Positions 13,004 to 26,885 of a stretch of 64,000 bases of DNA are shown here, one piece after another. The notes beneath the pieces are model-generated. The model searched no databases. It was not told the DNA's origin and worked only from the letters and a program-made list of their open reading frames with translations. The DNA comes from Chrysomallon squamiferum (Eukaryota; Mollusca; Gastropoda; Neomphalida; Peltospiridae): assembly GCA_012295275.1 (NCBI GenBank), contig CM022673.1, forward strand, positions 19,645,810 to 19,709,809, in the 5' to 3' direction. Each line of letters starts with the position of its first letter. The first letter of the stretch is position 1. The position numbers were made by a program, and so were the translations under genes.

Positions 13004-15220
13004 GTAAGATTTCATTACGAAACCATTAAATTATTTATCCAACATACTCTGTTAGTAAACAAACTCTGTAAACATTAAAACACTGAAACGGTTACAAACT
13101 GAAACTAACAAAGGACTTTGACTTTGCCCAGCGTGTCGGATGTGGTCACCTCGTTCGTATTCCCTGTGGAACACGTATAATATCCGCTCCACATTGCCAT
13201 ATAAAAAAGTTAAATATAACAGTTAAAGGAAGAAAACATTACTCAATTCGTCGTTCTTAAAATCGGCATACAATTTAAAATGGTAAAACATTTTTAATTG
13301 TACTTTTTCAGGTATGCCAGACACCTCGGCCCCGGGACAGTCTTGTCTATTGTTAGATAAGTGTGGTTTTTTAAATTAAAGTATTCTCACCGAAATAAAA
13401 GAATGTGTTTTCGTTAATACTGAATTAGTCACACCTTAACCTAAACCTCCCGAAACGAAGAGGCATGTTGGATTGATATATTGCTGATCCATTTAGTTTC
13501 CGGTGTTCGAATAATTTGTTTTTGTTCTACAGTCGGTGACCTAAACACTGGAGATGATCCCAGAAAAAAACATGCAAAATTTCTTTATCATACTTTATCA
13601 TAGTAATAACTAAGCTTCCTGACTTCCAGTGAGTAGCTAATGAACAAGCAAATGATATCACCCTTCAGACGTTGTGTTGTTATTTTACCTGCTATTAAAA
13701 GGTAAATCCAATTGCAGCAGTAAATTCAAACATCACCCAACTGCAGATGTGGACTCTCCGAAATGATGAAACACTACTCGTTTCACTCTAAAAATTTCGC
13801 CAAGGAAAGACAAGCACTATGCAACATATTGGAGGAACTAAAAATTGAGTTCACGCTCAAAAACATCTTGGCACAAAAGACAGAGAGTTAGTCCTCATGC
13901 AGGAACAATATACATTCTGAACACAAAACAAACTTTAGACTCTTGGAGTTGAAAGTTTCAATTTTTTTTTTTTAAATTTTTATGACACAAAAACAAAGAA
14001 TCGAATGAATTTATTGACTTACAGATTGGTCGGTTGAACAGCTGGTGGATCAGTGGATGGTTCAGCTGATTGACAGATCAGTTTCAATAGCCAATTAAAT
14101 TAACAATTAAAAACAAAACTATACATACTTAATTTCAGACCATACTAACATGGTTTAGGGGTTTTTTTTTTGTTTTTTAAAATGTACATAATTAATGTAA
14201 ATAAGTTAACAACATTTATGTTCTCATTTTTAGCTCCAGGTGTTTATAGCATCTTTTAAATAAATAAAAAGACCACTGGCAAAAAAAAAAAAAAAAAAAA
14301 AGTTCGGAATTGTTGGACCAGAAGGAAGCAAGCCAAAAAGAACAAGGAAACATCAACAGCAGCAGAGAATAGAACAAACAAACAGGGCGCAACCAACACG
14401 GACCTGGTGATGAATAGGAGACCTTAGACAAGTGCCGGAAAAACAAGGAGCGGATAATGTCTACGAAACATCAGAACCGACTTGTTACGATCTGATATGT
14501 TGGACATTCCCTTGTGTTCTGCAATCATATTGAGAACCCACTCTCTATCCTTACCCAAAATTCTTTTCTGTGACAGACACAGCCGTCGTAGACTAGCTTC
14601 ACAACAGCTTGCTCAGATTAGCAGGTTAATTTTTTTCAGTTCAGTTCAGTAGATCACTATTGTTGAATGTGTATATCTGTTATCGGCCAGGTGTTAAACC
14701 TAGTCACACAAACCTGGTATGTACATGACTGTATAGTTATATGTGTATAATTTTATGACATTGTGATGTATATGAATATGTTAAACATTACTAGTGAATG
14801 TATTAGGAAATTGTATAATTGCATGAAAGAATAACATGGTGTGATGTGTATTGTTTGATAGGAACCATGTATTAGCGGTATGTGGCAAGATAGATATGTT
14901 TAATTATTTATGACAGTCATGGGAATGTCATGCATTATATATATGTATTTCTTATTGTAATGTCATGTATTCTAGTCTTGTTAAATTTTAATTTATTGGT
15001 TTGTTTCAGGGTTTTAAACATACATTCGTAACATTCGTTACATTGTAACATTGTTTGTAATGTCAAATAAAAAACCAGACGGTATTAATCATACAATATC
15101 ATGCAGTATCCACGTTTTATTCGGTAAATAGATACCTAAATAGAGAACTATATCAATTAAATAATTTTTGTGAAAACCAGACTGAGTATTTAAATAAAAC
15201 GTCCCCACTATAACCAGACG
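13004..15220. other. Intergenic DNA upstream of the OVCA2-type gene
   Basis: Mixed sequence with scattered CpGs up to about 13530 and a SINE-like fragment at 14571-14623. The phrase CCAGACGGTA recurs at about 15074 and 15217. No gene seen. Confidence 0.5.
14571..14640. mobile_element. SINE-like repeat copy A
   Basis: GACAGACAC, then CTTCACAACAGCTTGCTC, then GATTAGCA and a T-rich end are shared with the copy at 16585-16680. Repetition inside the window plus the T-rich terminus suggests a short interspersed element; no tRNA-like head was recognised. Confidence 0.5.
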
Positions 15221-15224
15221 GTAA

Positions 15225-15618
15225 TTAAATTTCGCGCAAAGCAAGCGGTACAAACCGGAAGTGAGGAGGATTCGCGGAATGGGACGATAACTCTGAATAA
15301 TTACATTGCCAATGGTATAACTTCTGTTCTTTTACAGCGACCCTTGGCCAGTGTTTCGTCAACAATATTATTTTTCCTGAAATTGCATGAAAAAATTGCC
15401 ATTATTTTTCATGTTCCTACAACAGAATATTGAAAAATTAATTTCAACTCATTTTATGACGTAACAAAATTTCAAAATTTATTTATTAATAACATGATAT
15501 AAATAAAATCTGTTGTCGACTGGTTTTGACTCGTCATGAAATCGGAAAGTTTGTTACCCGCATTGTGAGCACGTATTTACTAACTGATACAGCATACAGG
15601 CCTTAAGGCAGTAAAGCC
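15225..15618 (+). promoter_or_regulatory. Probable promoter and 5' UTR of the OVCA2-type gene
   Basis: CpG-retaining block (TTTCGCGCAAAGCAAGCGG) followed by ACCGGAAGTG at 15254-15263, an ETS-family consensus site common at housekeeping promoters, and GGATTCGCGG. The start codon follows at 15619. The transcription start is not defined. Confidence 0.5.
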
Positions 15619-16155
15619 ATGGAAATTAACGAAAGTGGTCTCTTGTTAAAGGTAAATATATTGGTGGGGAGTGACATAAAAAAGGGTCTATTGCGAAAGA
15701 AATCGATATCTATCAACAACATAAGATTATATGAATTGACAATAAAGATTGAACTCTAACGAAGGAAAAACTCGGGGTCAGTGTTATCGGTAACTAATCA
15801 GAGAAATAGTAATTAAGATATTACATCAATACATGTAGTTACTTTGCCAAAACTATCCCTTCAAATAATTTTGTTCATTATGTAACAAGTATTCAGAAGA
15901 TTTGATAATAAATTTTTTTACTAAGTTGCAGTGTTACTCTTACTAGTTACTAAGTTAGGGTAACATCCTAAAAATATTTTCGTAGGAATGCTAACGCATT
16001 TTTTTATATATTGTCAAATGAAAATGTATTCTATGCCAATTAAAAGAAAACCAATACCAAACGTAAAAACAAAAACATGTTTTGACGATAACTCTAATAG
16101 TTTAAAATCCGTTTTTTTTTTTTTTGTGTATTGCTATTTTGTTTTCACGTGGGAT

Positions 16156-16189
<34 letters not shown>

Positions 16190-19100
16190 AAAGAAGAAAG
16201 AGATCACCTTTAAGTCACCAAAAACGTATTTCAAAGATATCATTATCAAATGTACATTATCTATTCAATGAAGTGTCCTTTTTATGAAGACCTTGATAGA
16301 GGTAAATTTACAGGGTTAAATATTATGTTTTAGACCTGTTTCAATTGATAGATGCAGCCGATCATATAGAGTTGCCTTTCCCGAGGGATCATTTTTCTCT
16401 AATCAGGCGCTAACGCTTTACATTTAAGCTATAAATACTAGAGTTCTTTGCATAAATGCATTCTGTGACAGACATCTCCTGTCCCAGAACCCATCCCTGG
16501 CGATCCCAGAGATCGGATCCATGATAGGCGTGCCTGAACCTTGAATTGGACGTGGGCACGTAAAAAGAGTTTTCAATCAATCAATCTGCGACAGACACGC
16601 CCGCTGACTTGTCAGAAAGCGTGCCTGTCGTAAACGTGCTTCACAACAGCTTGCTCTGATTAGCACATTAATTTTTTTTTCAAGGTTCAAGGTAGAATGT
16701 AAATGTTCCATTTAAATAATGTATTCAGTGTAATTGACCGTTTTCATTTTTTTGTTTTTTTTCTTCTAATATTCAGTTTTCATTTTTACTTATTTCACTG
16801 TTTCGCTTTATTTTTGATTTTCATTTACGTCTTTTTAAGAAATTTCACTAACAAACTATATTTGATCAAATTCTGCCATAAAACATTCTGTAAATTAGCA
16901 TAACAATCTGAGGTTGGAAATTCTCCGTTGCTGGAGGGGTGGAATGGTTGCGAGTGCCCCTAGCAATTGTTAGCATTGCTAATTTTAGTATGAATACTAA
17001 TACTAATAGTACCTGCAAAATGTGGCATTCTAAGAGAAGGGTGTCAAATACACTGATTTTTCTTTTCAAACAAAGAAATAATTAGATCATGAAATAAGGA
17101 AGTATATAATCACATAGTCTTGGCATGAATGTTTAAATTAATTTTAAATATCTCCCAGGATTAATAATATTGACATTTCAGAAAAATGAAGGACTAATCA
17201 TGAGATGCCATTTTCAAAATGGCCACCATTGAATTTTAATACTGACTCAGTGACTGTGTCTTTGATGTAAATTAATGTATGAACCTTATTTCATGTTTTG
17301 TTGATTGTAGATTCTAATAAAACCATTTCTGTAGAAGTTAAGCCATTTTAATTTGCACAAACTCAGTAACTGAATCAAAATGGCCAGCATTACAAACTAG
17401 AAGCAAGTCTTTGTTGATGAAAAATATTAATTACTCGCTAGTAAGATGCCTCAAAGGTAGAAAAAAATTAATTAAAATAGACCTTTCTTATAAGCATCAC
17501 ATTGAAGAAGGCAGAAGAAAAAAAAAAACGGCCAACATATTCTACTTTTCATTTGCCTTTTTTTATAAATTAATGTGTGAATATTATTTTGGTGTCAGAG
17601 CAAATATGTTTGTTCCATATTTAAGTTTATTGTTCAAAGAATTAAATATTGGCCCTAAAAATATATATTTGTACGACAATTATATTAACTTGTGTTTGAA
17701 ATTTGTTTTACCAATAGTCAAATTAAAAAGTTCAAATATGTAGTTACAATATAACAATCAATTTTATAATTAACAGTGGTATTTGTAAATTGTTGACAGA
17801 TATCTCCAGTCATGCATTGGCATGTACACACTAATTTGTTTAAAGCTTATTTCTGACATTTGACCACTGTTAATTCTATCAGATTATTATGCAGCTGATT
17901 ATTTTGACATTGAGGAGAGCCACGTAATAACAACAGTGCCCAACAGGAGAGGATAGATTTTGAAAAGGTTTCATAAAACATTTCCATGCTAGGGTTGGGA
18001 CTGACAGTGTCTCCATGTGGTTTTAACCTATACATAGCACAAACAAATTCCTGACAAGATTTCATATCATTTATTGTCAAACCAAGATCTCTCCTAGTTG
18101 TTAATTTTGCTGGGATAATTCTGATATTTTCAGTATGGCAAAGGCTTATTTTTTTATATATATATTTGCCAAATAAGTCACATATGCTACTATAACTTGT
18201 GAATGCATGGAAACCTGACAGGATAATGCACAACTTAGGTCCCAGCAATTTTGTGACATGACACACTGGTATGCAATGTGCTTTGTTTTTTTGTAACTTT
18301 TGAAACCACAACTAAAACAGTTTATGGCAATGTCTATTCCTGGAGAGTGTATTACTACTGTTGTATGATCAGTAGACAGATGAAATGCATTCAAGATCAT
18401 CTGCCTTTTCATGATCTAATCTAAACTCATTTGCAACTATCCCAAATTTTTAAAACCACTTGCAAGAATAACTGGTTTATAATGCGACATTACCTCAGGA
18501 GCTTATTATGCCATCTTCCATTGAAAAATGCTACAGAATTAACTTTTATTTTAGGTTTGCTAACATAATTTCCCCCACTGCCTTGGGATAGGAGTGTTTC
18601 CTCTTTATTTCTGCAGAAGATCCAAGTTAACATGGCCTCCTGTTTTGTAGCATTGTTACATTGTTGCAGCTTCCCCAATTTAATGGCATTGCAAAGACCT
18701 TCCAATATTTTCCAGCCAAGTCTTCAAATGTAAACCACAACTTGTCTTGTATCATTTGAATAGAAGCCATACCATCTATTACATTTGAAACAGAACTTTG
18801 TTTGCACACATTTCAACTTTTGTCTCAAGATCCGTTAGCAAAACACTCTGAGTGTATTTCCAAAGTTTCCATCACTATGAGCCATATCTTTGGTCTTTGT
18901 TGCAATGGCAAGCAGCCAAAAAAAGTTATCCAAAAAGTTCTCTCTCTGATCTGATAATTTGAACTTTCTCACCTTTTACTTTAAATGTGCATTTTATTAT
19001 TATTATTATGTTGGTTTTTTGTGACAAGATTGCAAATGTTTTCAGTTTTAGCTGTGGTAGAAGTTCCAAAATCATTATGTATTACATCTAGTGATACAAC

Positions 19101-22100
19101 AATTTCAACAGCAATATTAAGCATAAACACTGATTGAAATCACAAATGGGTTTGCCAAAAGTTCTAATGTGAAGACTTGCAGGATTTACTAGCATCAGCT
19201 TCTTTCATATCTGAGGTGTATGTGTGTGTGGACATCTTCCAAAATAGACTCCTCTAACATATTCCCTATTAATATAACTGCTAATTAGTTTAGAGCAGTG
19301 TGGAAATCACCCATTCTAATTACTGTTTGAGAAATATTTTACACAGTCACACTTAATTACTATATCATTCTGTACTGGCCAAATTCAACTGTAAGACAAT
19401 CTGTTCACCATTTTTCTTCTGCTCCTTCTTCTTTTGCCTTCCAAATACTTGTAAAAGAGGTCTATTCTGATATTTTATTCATTTGTTATTAACCTGTTAA
19501 ATATATGACCAGACAATACACATTAAAATCTCATCAACTAAAATTTGCAAAACTGTTAATTCTACTTTGTAATTGCAGCCATTTTGAACCTATTTCTATT
19601 TTTGAAAATTAGAATTGGAAACAGAAATGTTTTCATTAGAGTGCAACAAACAAAACAGGATTAGACACTGAAATGTGATCCATATATTGACATACACTGA
19701 AGAGACAGGTATTACTAGAATCTGATTGAAAATGGCTTCTCATGATGATCAGTACCATAATTTTTTTCTGTAAACGTCAATACAGGCAAACTGCTATAAT
19801 TATTTTAATTAGTCATACTTCCTTATTTCCTGAACTAATTATTTCTTTGTGTGAAATGAAAAGTTAAGATATTTAACCCTTCCCCTTTCCTTTAAGTTGA
19901 TCTAGCTGCTTAGTAATACCATATTTTAGACATACTACCAGTCCAGATACCCTAACAAATGAACCATCAAACCTTCTGAATACTCCTGGCTATAATGAAT
20001 AAATATATTTCAAGGGACAAAATTTTGTCCAAATTCAAGTTTGATGGTGTCCATTTTGAAAACTAGCTGGCTTAGTTAATCATTTTCATTTTTTTACAGG
20101 TAACTTGCTAATGTTATATCTGGAGTCCTCAGAACAAAATTATGTAACTCATGGAAGAATTTGATTATTCATGGTGTCTTGTTCCACTGACTAATAATTA
20201 CTGTGAATATATTGTAAAATGTATATTTGAATACTCCCTCCTTTTAAACCACTATGGCAGATCAGAGGTACCACAATTTGAGAGTACTAGTGGTCCTAAA
20301 ACATTCCTGGGATGATGAACAAACTATGTCTACCATCAAACCTGAATACTCAGGATGTTATGACAACATTTTTTTGCGGTGTCAGCTCCTGGATTTAGTG
20401 TCTGGCATTGAATATGCTGGTGTAGAGTGGGTTTCTAGAAATGTTAGGCCTATGTAATAATAATAATTGCATGGTACCTCAATTCTAAAATGTAATCTGT
20501 TCCATAAAGCTGTTTGAAAACTGAATTCATATTTTCCATAATTAATAATATAAACTGCATCAGTCTGTTCCAGATCCCCCAAAATATTGCCAATTTAAAC
20601 CTAAATAACAATACTTACTTGCATAAAATCACACGCAAAAAACATAAAGACAATAAATAACATTTTAACTGAACTTTTCCTTTACTGAGAATGACAGATG
20701 GTGTGAGTGGAAGAAAACTGGAGAGAAGAAGGGATGTTTGTGATGAAGATGGATCATCTTCTTTTAACACAAATTGTTCCATATGTCAGTTGTTCAAGAA
20801 CAGAGGTATCACTGTATTAATAATAATGCCATCAGTGCACATGACATGCAAATTTCCATAATTCATTACTCTATATTTGCCATATTTGTTGCTGTTTTCA
20901 ACTACTTTCAACTGTACGTGTGTGTGTGCGTGCATGTGTGTGTGTCTGCTAATACATACCAAATATCAAGCATTTATATTATAACAAATCTTGGAAATCT
21001 GGGCTGAACTGTGTCACTATGAGACATTTTGTCTTCACCGAGTTGTCAGGCTGGTCAGAGCTGAATTCTATTGGTTAGTTGACTGTAATATTGAATTATC
21101 TTGTTTTATTGTTAATAATGTTTTCAGAAAGGCCAGTACAATTATAGTATGATGCTAGTACACATTAAATCACTGAGAATTACATGGAAGCATTATATAT
21201 TTTTTGTTTGTTATAAAATCTGATATTATTACTTGGTATAATAAAGTGAAACATGATATGCATTTAGAGGCTAAAAGAGGAGGAAATGGTGTAAGTCAGT
21301 ATGGTGTAAGCTAATAAGTTTTAGATGTTTGATGCAAAATTGCCAGCATCAATGTATTATGGATTTATGCTTCATGTAGACTGCAATATTTTCTTATTTA
21401 GTACTTAAGTGCATATAAAAAAAAATAATAATAATAAAATTCTATTAGCTGTGTTAATACAAAGGGTTATATTATTTTCACACACAAAATCAGTGGTCAG
21501 TAGGTTGTATTAGAGGTAAATGGATAAACCAAACACACAGAAACACAGCTTAATATGTTAGCATCACATGAAGCTCATCTTGTGTTGGTATAACTTAACT
21601 TCTTTAACTTAATATTATTAAAATTACATTGGTGACTTAAATGGAAACATCTTAACCCCTGTTAGTCCATAAAATCTGCTGCAGTTCATTTCATGTTAAA
21701 TAATAATAATTACCACCAACCTTCCAAAAAAAAATAAAGGAATAAAGTTGAACAAAAAGCTACTAACACAAAAAGAATAACAACCCCCACAAAAAAAGAA
21801 AAAGAGATAGGACTATATGTTTATTTCAGAGTAAAGTCCAACCATATTAAACATTTTTATTACATAAATATTTTGTTTTAATATCTAGATTTAGAATAAA
21901 AATTTCAAATTTGTTTTTCTTACAGATTCTGTGCCTGCATGGATACAGGTAAGTGACTAGATCGTGCATTTCAATATTTCAAATGTACAGTGTTATTACT
22001 TACAGATTATTACTTAGATTATAATTTTGAATATTGTTCAAAAAGTGTTAATCCAAAGGAAAACATTTCAAAGGAGATATTTTTAATTTTTAATTGTTTA

Positions 22101-24858
22101 TTTTTTTAAAAATTTTTTTATATAATAATGAAATTAATTTTATTGTGAAATTTATTTTCTTAAAATCCTTTTTAAATATTTGCGCAGTATAATCTACTTA
22201 GGATCATTAAAACATGCTTCCCAAACTGCATTTGTTAACGAGGGACTAAGAGTATTATATTTCATTTTATAATTTTAATTTTTTTTTTTTATAAATTTTT
22301 AAAATTATCTATTTCATACAGCTGTTGTTAGTTTAATGAAGTTTAATTATTATTATTTTTTTTTTTAGACAGAATGCACAGTTATTCAGAAAAAGAACTG
22401 GAGCTTTCAGGAAGATTGTGAAGAAATATGCTGAACTAGGTAAAATATGTAGCTGTAATTTTGATTAAATTTCTAATAATCTTATTCAATAATATAATAC
22501 TTAAGATAATTTAGTTATAGCTCTGCTATTGAGGGAGGAGCTCAAATCAGTTTATTCATGTGCAAAGGCAAAATGGAGATTGTTGTAAACCCACGATTTA
22601 CAGTTAAAGATGAATATGGATGACACTGGGCTGATTTGCCAAGAACCCCCCAAACAGAAAAGTCACTTTTTTATCCCAGATGGTGATATCCTTTCCTGTT
22701 TCAGTATTTATTTCTGCACCTAATGTTGTTCCGTCCTTATCTGATGAAGCTGGAGAAGCATTAGAACAGTCTCATGGTAAATATAACTGTTTTTTAATCT
22801 TTATTTTCTCCATTACAAAAGTGATACGTTTTACATTTTCTTAATCTGTGACATCATTATTTCTTGAGACTAGTACACACTGATTTTATATTTATGCTGT
22901 TGTAATTTTAATTTATGATGTGTTACTTAACAACTATGGATCATATAATACAAATTGATTGTGATTTGTAAAGTCCAGCCATACTGGTTTGTAATGTGGG
23001 TATCATGGGATTTCATACATATATAAAACTAACTTTTTTTTTTCTATTGCTTTGCCATTTTGCAAATTGGGGGGGGGGAAGAAAATAAAAAAATATATCA
23101 TGCAGCTGACTGTATCTATGTGTATTTTTATTAATAAATTTTGTTTCATTACAATCAAAGCTATTGGTAACAGAGAATACTACCATTCTATAAATGTACC
23201 ATGTTTTACTGTACCCTGCTAACTGTCATCCACCAACATTTCTGATGACATACTTTAATGAAAACATATAGTAAAATTATGCTATAAGATGTGGTCAGCC
23301 GATCTTGTTTGTGTACATCAAGGAAACCAAAATACATTTTGCATTATATTTCATGAATACAAATTACATTTTTCTAAGTACTTACCTTCAAAAACTTCAA
23401 AGGTAATCAACTTGGCAAGGTTCAGTTTGTTGAACTTAGCAGACCACTTGTTGGTACTAGCCTATTGCTAAATGTGTATTCACATTGCCATTTCATCATA
23501 GTAAGTCATAATTCCAATGCCAAAATCAGTTGAACACCAGTGTCTGAATTACAAAAGGGCTTTGTCTGTACTATGTTCAGTTATCTTTAGAAATTAATAA
23601 CATGTAGATCAAAGAAGCTGGTGGTTTTCAAGAGAAGATAACAGCTACAAAGCTCAAGATGTCACTGACTGCTGCAAAGGCTATCAAGAATCTCTTGAAG
23701 TAGTTCAACAAGCATTTTCAGATGAGGTATCAATTAATCCTTGTTATTTTAAACTGATTATAGGATATGGCAAAAAAGATTATTCCTGAAACATTAGAGA
23801 TTTATTTAACAATATGCTACAATACATAGCTTAATAAAAAAAATAGCTTTGTATAATTTTGTAGTGTTGACTGTTACATAAGAAATTATATTAGCTTTGC
23901 CTGCTGTTAGTTACTCTAGTTTTAACATTAAGAGACCTTTCTGGTCACTTTTTTTTCTTTTTTTTTTTTATCCAAGCAGAATTTAAACAGACATTTCTTA
24001 TCAGTTAATAACAAACAGGAGTAATCACAGACTGATCCCTCTCTCATTTATTTTTATCATTTTTTCTCATGTTGTTTGATTTTCTTTCATCTATAAATTT
24101 TAGGGTCCATTTGATGGAATTTTAGGTTTTAGCCAAGGTGCTGCATTCTTGTCTCTGATTTGTGCACTGAGGGAACAACAACCTGGTATGTTACACTAAG
24201 TTTTCTTTTATTTTGCTTATAAATGTTCTGTGCTAATTATATGATATCATTTGTGTTTGAAAATATTTGAAGTTTAAAACAGTGAATTTTTATTGGCAGT
24301 TGACTAGCTTGTTACCATCCAGATCATTAATTAAAAATATCTGTTTTTAATTGTTTTGTTTTTAATTTGATGCAATTATGAAAATGATCATACCAGACTG
24401 TTAAAATTATTGTTTTTTGTAGATGTATTCAAGTTCAATTTTGCCATATTTGTTGCTGGTTTCAAAAGCAGACAGGTACCTCACAGTGAACTGTACAAGA
24501 TAGCTGTTACAATTCCCACATTGCATGTATTTGGTGAAACTGATAATGTTATTCCAAAAGGTGAAATATTTCATTCTCTTTATTTCTCAGTTACAATTTT
24601 CTTAATTAGTTTTTGTTATATTTTTCTTCATAATGTAACGTACTATAATTTATATTTTTCTTCATAATATAATCTACTATAATTTGGATTTCAATTTTTT
24701 TTTTTTTTTAAGAATTGAGCGAAGATTTACTCATATGCTATACAAAAAAAGTAATTTTGCAACATCCTGGTGGACATTTCATAGCTGCATCTACACCACA
24801 GAAGAAATTTTATTTAGAATTCCTCAAGGAAATGTTAGAAAAGAAGAAATCATTATGA
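15619..24858 (+). CDS. OVCA2: OVCA2-type serine hydrolase (FSH1 family), eight exons
   Basis: Small cytosolic alpha/beta hydrolase of the FSH1/OVCA2 family; human OVCA2 is an esterase acting on long-chain substrates. Exons: 15619-15651, 21926-21948, 22369-22439, 22705-22776, 23608-23726, 24104-24185, 24423-24560, 24713-24858. Phases agree throughout and sum to 684 nt, i.e. 227 residues plus stop, the length I recall for the human protein. Motifs in order: ILCLHGYRQNAQLF (oxyanion loop), FISAPNVVPS, SWWFSRED, GPFDGILGFSQGAA (nucleophile Ser in GFSQG), FVAGFKSR, TLHVFGETDNVIP (catalytic Asp in ETD) and HPGGHFIAAS (catalytic His). The start is the ATG in GCCATGG, a strong Kozak context, giving the short N-terminus MEINESGLLLK before a 6.3-kb intron. 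Exon 2 is only 23 nt. The acceptor at 23606-23607 was chosen because it is the only one that keeps phase. All triad residues are present, so the enzyme should be active. Confidence 0.93.
16455..16680. mobile_element. SINE-like repeats (two adjoining units) in OVCA2 intron 1
   Basis: First unit carries CCCTGGCGATCCCAGAGATC and ends CGTGGGCACG...TTTTCAATCAATCAATC, a short tandem tail typical of some SINEs. The second unit (about 16585-16680) contains GACAGACACGCCCGC and CTTCACAACAGCTTGCTCTG followed by a T-rich end and matches copy A at 14571. Both are GC-richer than their surroundings. Confidence 0.6.
17847..18840 (-). pseudogene. Decayed repetitive-element ORF with GFHAFTxxxS motif
   Basis: Reading the minus strand from 18840 to 17847 through several frame changes gives a series of segments that resemble one large protein repeated in many invertebrate genomes: VIDGMASIQMIQ...FEDLAGKYW near 18790-18690, HSPGIDIAINCF near 18350, then LGPKLCIILSGFHAFTSYSS near 18240-18190 and CQEFVCAMYRLK near 18040. 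The family usually reads HSPDTDVAV and LPGFHAFTGCDSTS, so key positions are altered here. The function of that family is not known to me. The copy is broken and lies antisense in OVCA2 intron 1. Confidence 0.6.
20470..20814. mobile_element. Tigger/mariner-like MITE in OVCA2 intron 1
   Basis: Left end CATGGTACCTCAATTCTAAA; right end reverse-complemented CAGTGATACCTCTGTTCTTG. Both have the GGTACCTC...TTC arrangement seen at Tigger-type ends, and the internal TCTGTTCCAGATCCCCCAAA resembles the inner part of the Tigger repeat at 61446-61480. About 345 bp and non-coding. Confidence 0.5.
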
Positions 24859-26860
24859 GATATTTAAATACAAAACGAGGCTGATAAATTATTTTTTTTC
24901 TATTTTAAGAATTTAATGACTATTTTCTCCTATTGTCTTCATAAATTTTGTATTACAAAAGATTTTAAATATTTTTATAAACATGTTTGAAAATTTCTTC
25001 AGTTCTTTAAATGAGTGGTAAATGGCATATTTGGGTTGTAACAAACCATATTTATTTTTTTATGACTGAAAAATCATGTACTAAGAAAATCATTAAGAGA
25101 GAATAAGTATAGATTAAAAACTGAAATGAAAGATCAGTATCTAATTAAAAATAAATAACTACATTTAATGGTTTATAAATGGTTACATAAATAAGCTAAC
25201 AACATCCATTCGTTTTCATATTAACCCTAATTTAACATAAATTCATGAAATCACATCATTGCTATCTTCATCCAATCCATATTTGCCTATTTTGGACAAA
25301 ATTAAATTTTTCTTTAAAAATATGAGAAATGTTGAGGACTGTGACTTTGCTATGTTTGCAAATGGAAAAAAACTGTTGAACTTAATGTATTTGTGCAACA
25401 CTGTTCTATTCAGAAACAAATTGTCATCTCTAACAAAACAATATTTGGAATAATGTAAGATGTAAGGAGTTTGTTCCTATAATTAAAATTTCCTTTAAAT
25501 GTACCAACAGATAATTGAAAAACATTTCCAGCATCAGACTGGTGTAAACTGTATGGTTTACAGGACAAAATCATTTTACTGATTTAAAGCAAATTGGACT
25601 GTCATAATAAAAAATATTAGTACATTGCATAATAAAATGTACATGTAAACATAAAGAACAAAATCAACAAAGTAGCAGGTATAAAATTATTTTAATTTTA
25701 TTAAAATATAAAGTTTGATAAACTTACATTTTAATTACAATTTATCTGTTGATGCATGAATATCTGTATCAAATTAGTTTTCCACAAAATATTTTGATCT
25801 TTGTAATAATCTGTGAATCTTCAAATTTAATTGTTTTCAAAATATACTGCAGTGATCTTAGTCTCTACCTCATCAAGTTCAGTTCATTAAACAAATTATT
25901 TTTGATTCAATGAGAATGCTGCTTCTTTTTCTGTGAGAATATGACCAAAAGGTTTTCTTGTTGATTTCATTAAATGTTTTCATCGATGGCTTTGCAAACC
26001 AAGCTGTATTCTAAATGAGATATCCCACATTAATTTCTGCATCTTTCGAGTGACCTAAAATAATGATGTATTAAATCAGAAAATGTTAAGAAAACAAAAA
26101 TGGATGGCAACAATTTTACTGTTAAATTTTATAGCTTATTTTCAGTATTTATATCTGCCTCATTTTTATTTATCTGTGTTTTTTAGATTTTTGAAATAAA
26201 TATCAACGTATCTAATATTCCAAATATTTTTGCATAATTTTGTTTTCAAAGTTTCCATTGGAATACATTCATGTTAATAAAAAAACTAAATTATTTTGAT
26301 TAATAAGATCTGCTGAGAAGTTGATGTTAGTCCCTTCTTCAAAAAAAGAACAACAGCAACAGCATAACTGTAAGTGAAGAATGAACTTTTTTAATTAGTT
26401 AATATTTCTTGTTCACAAATGATTAAGAACTAAGCAGTGATGTCTTCCATTAATTATTTAAATATTCATGTTTTATCTTCAATTTCTTTTAAAAAAATCT
26501 TTTTGTTTCTTTTTTTTAAAGTTATATTCTCTAGATGGTTTCAATATTCAGTATTTTGTGAAACTATATAACCAGTTTTGTTACATTTCCATTATAACAA
26601 TTTCATTGTTACACTTTATTAAAGTGCACATTTGGGGATAGAAAAAATAGTTTGCATATAATCCAAGTTCTGTTTTATTTATTATTATTATTTTATTATT
26701 ATTTTTTCTGCCTTACTGTCTTAATAAATAATAATATAAAAGAATTTGTTAGATATATTATTTATAGTGCTTTGGGTATACTTTAAAACCTCCCAGATGT
26801 AATACTGGTTTATATAAACATTTTCCTGTACTGTAAAAGTCGGAAATTAACTAGTGACAT
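24859..26860. other. OVCA2 3' flank and spacer between convergent genes
   Basis: AT-rich; AATAAA hexamers occur near 25150 and 25608. A short open minus-strand stretch behind an acceptor near 26054 could be an alternative last exon of the minus-strand gene to the right. Nothing else recognised. Confidence 0.5.
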
Positions 26861-26885
26861 TATTCATTACTAGTATTCACAGCAC

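Noticed and set aside
15988-16287. 99-codon plus-strand open frame in OVCA2 intron 1
   Set aside because: Half of it is poly-T coding poly-Phe; no splice-phase partner and no family resemblance.
17411-17743. 110-codon plus-strand open frame
   Set aside because: Low-complexity, Lys/Tyr/Phe rich as expected of AT-rich intron; no recognisable motif or splice context.
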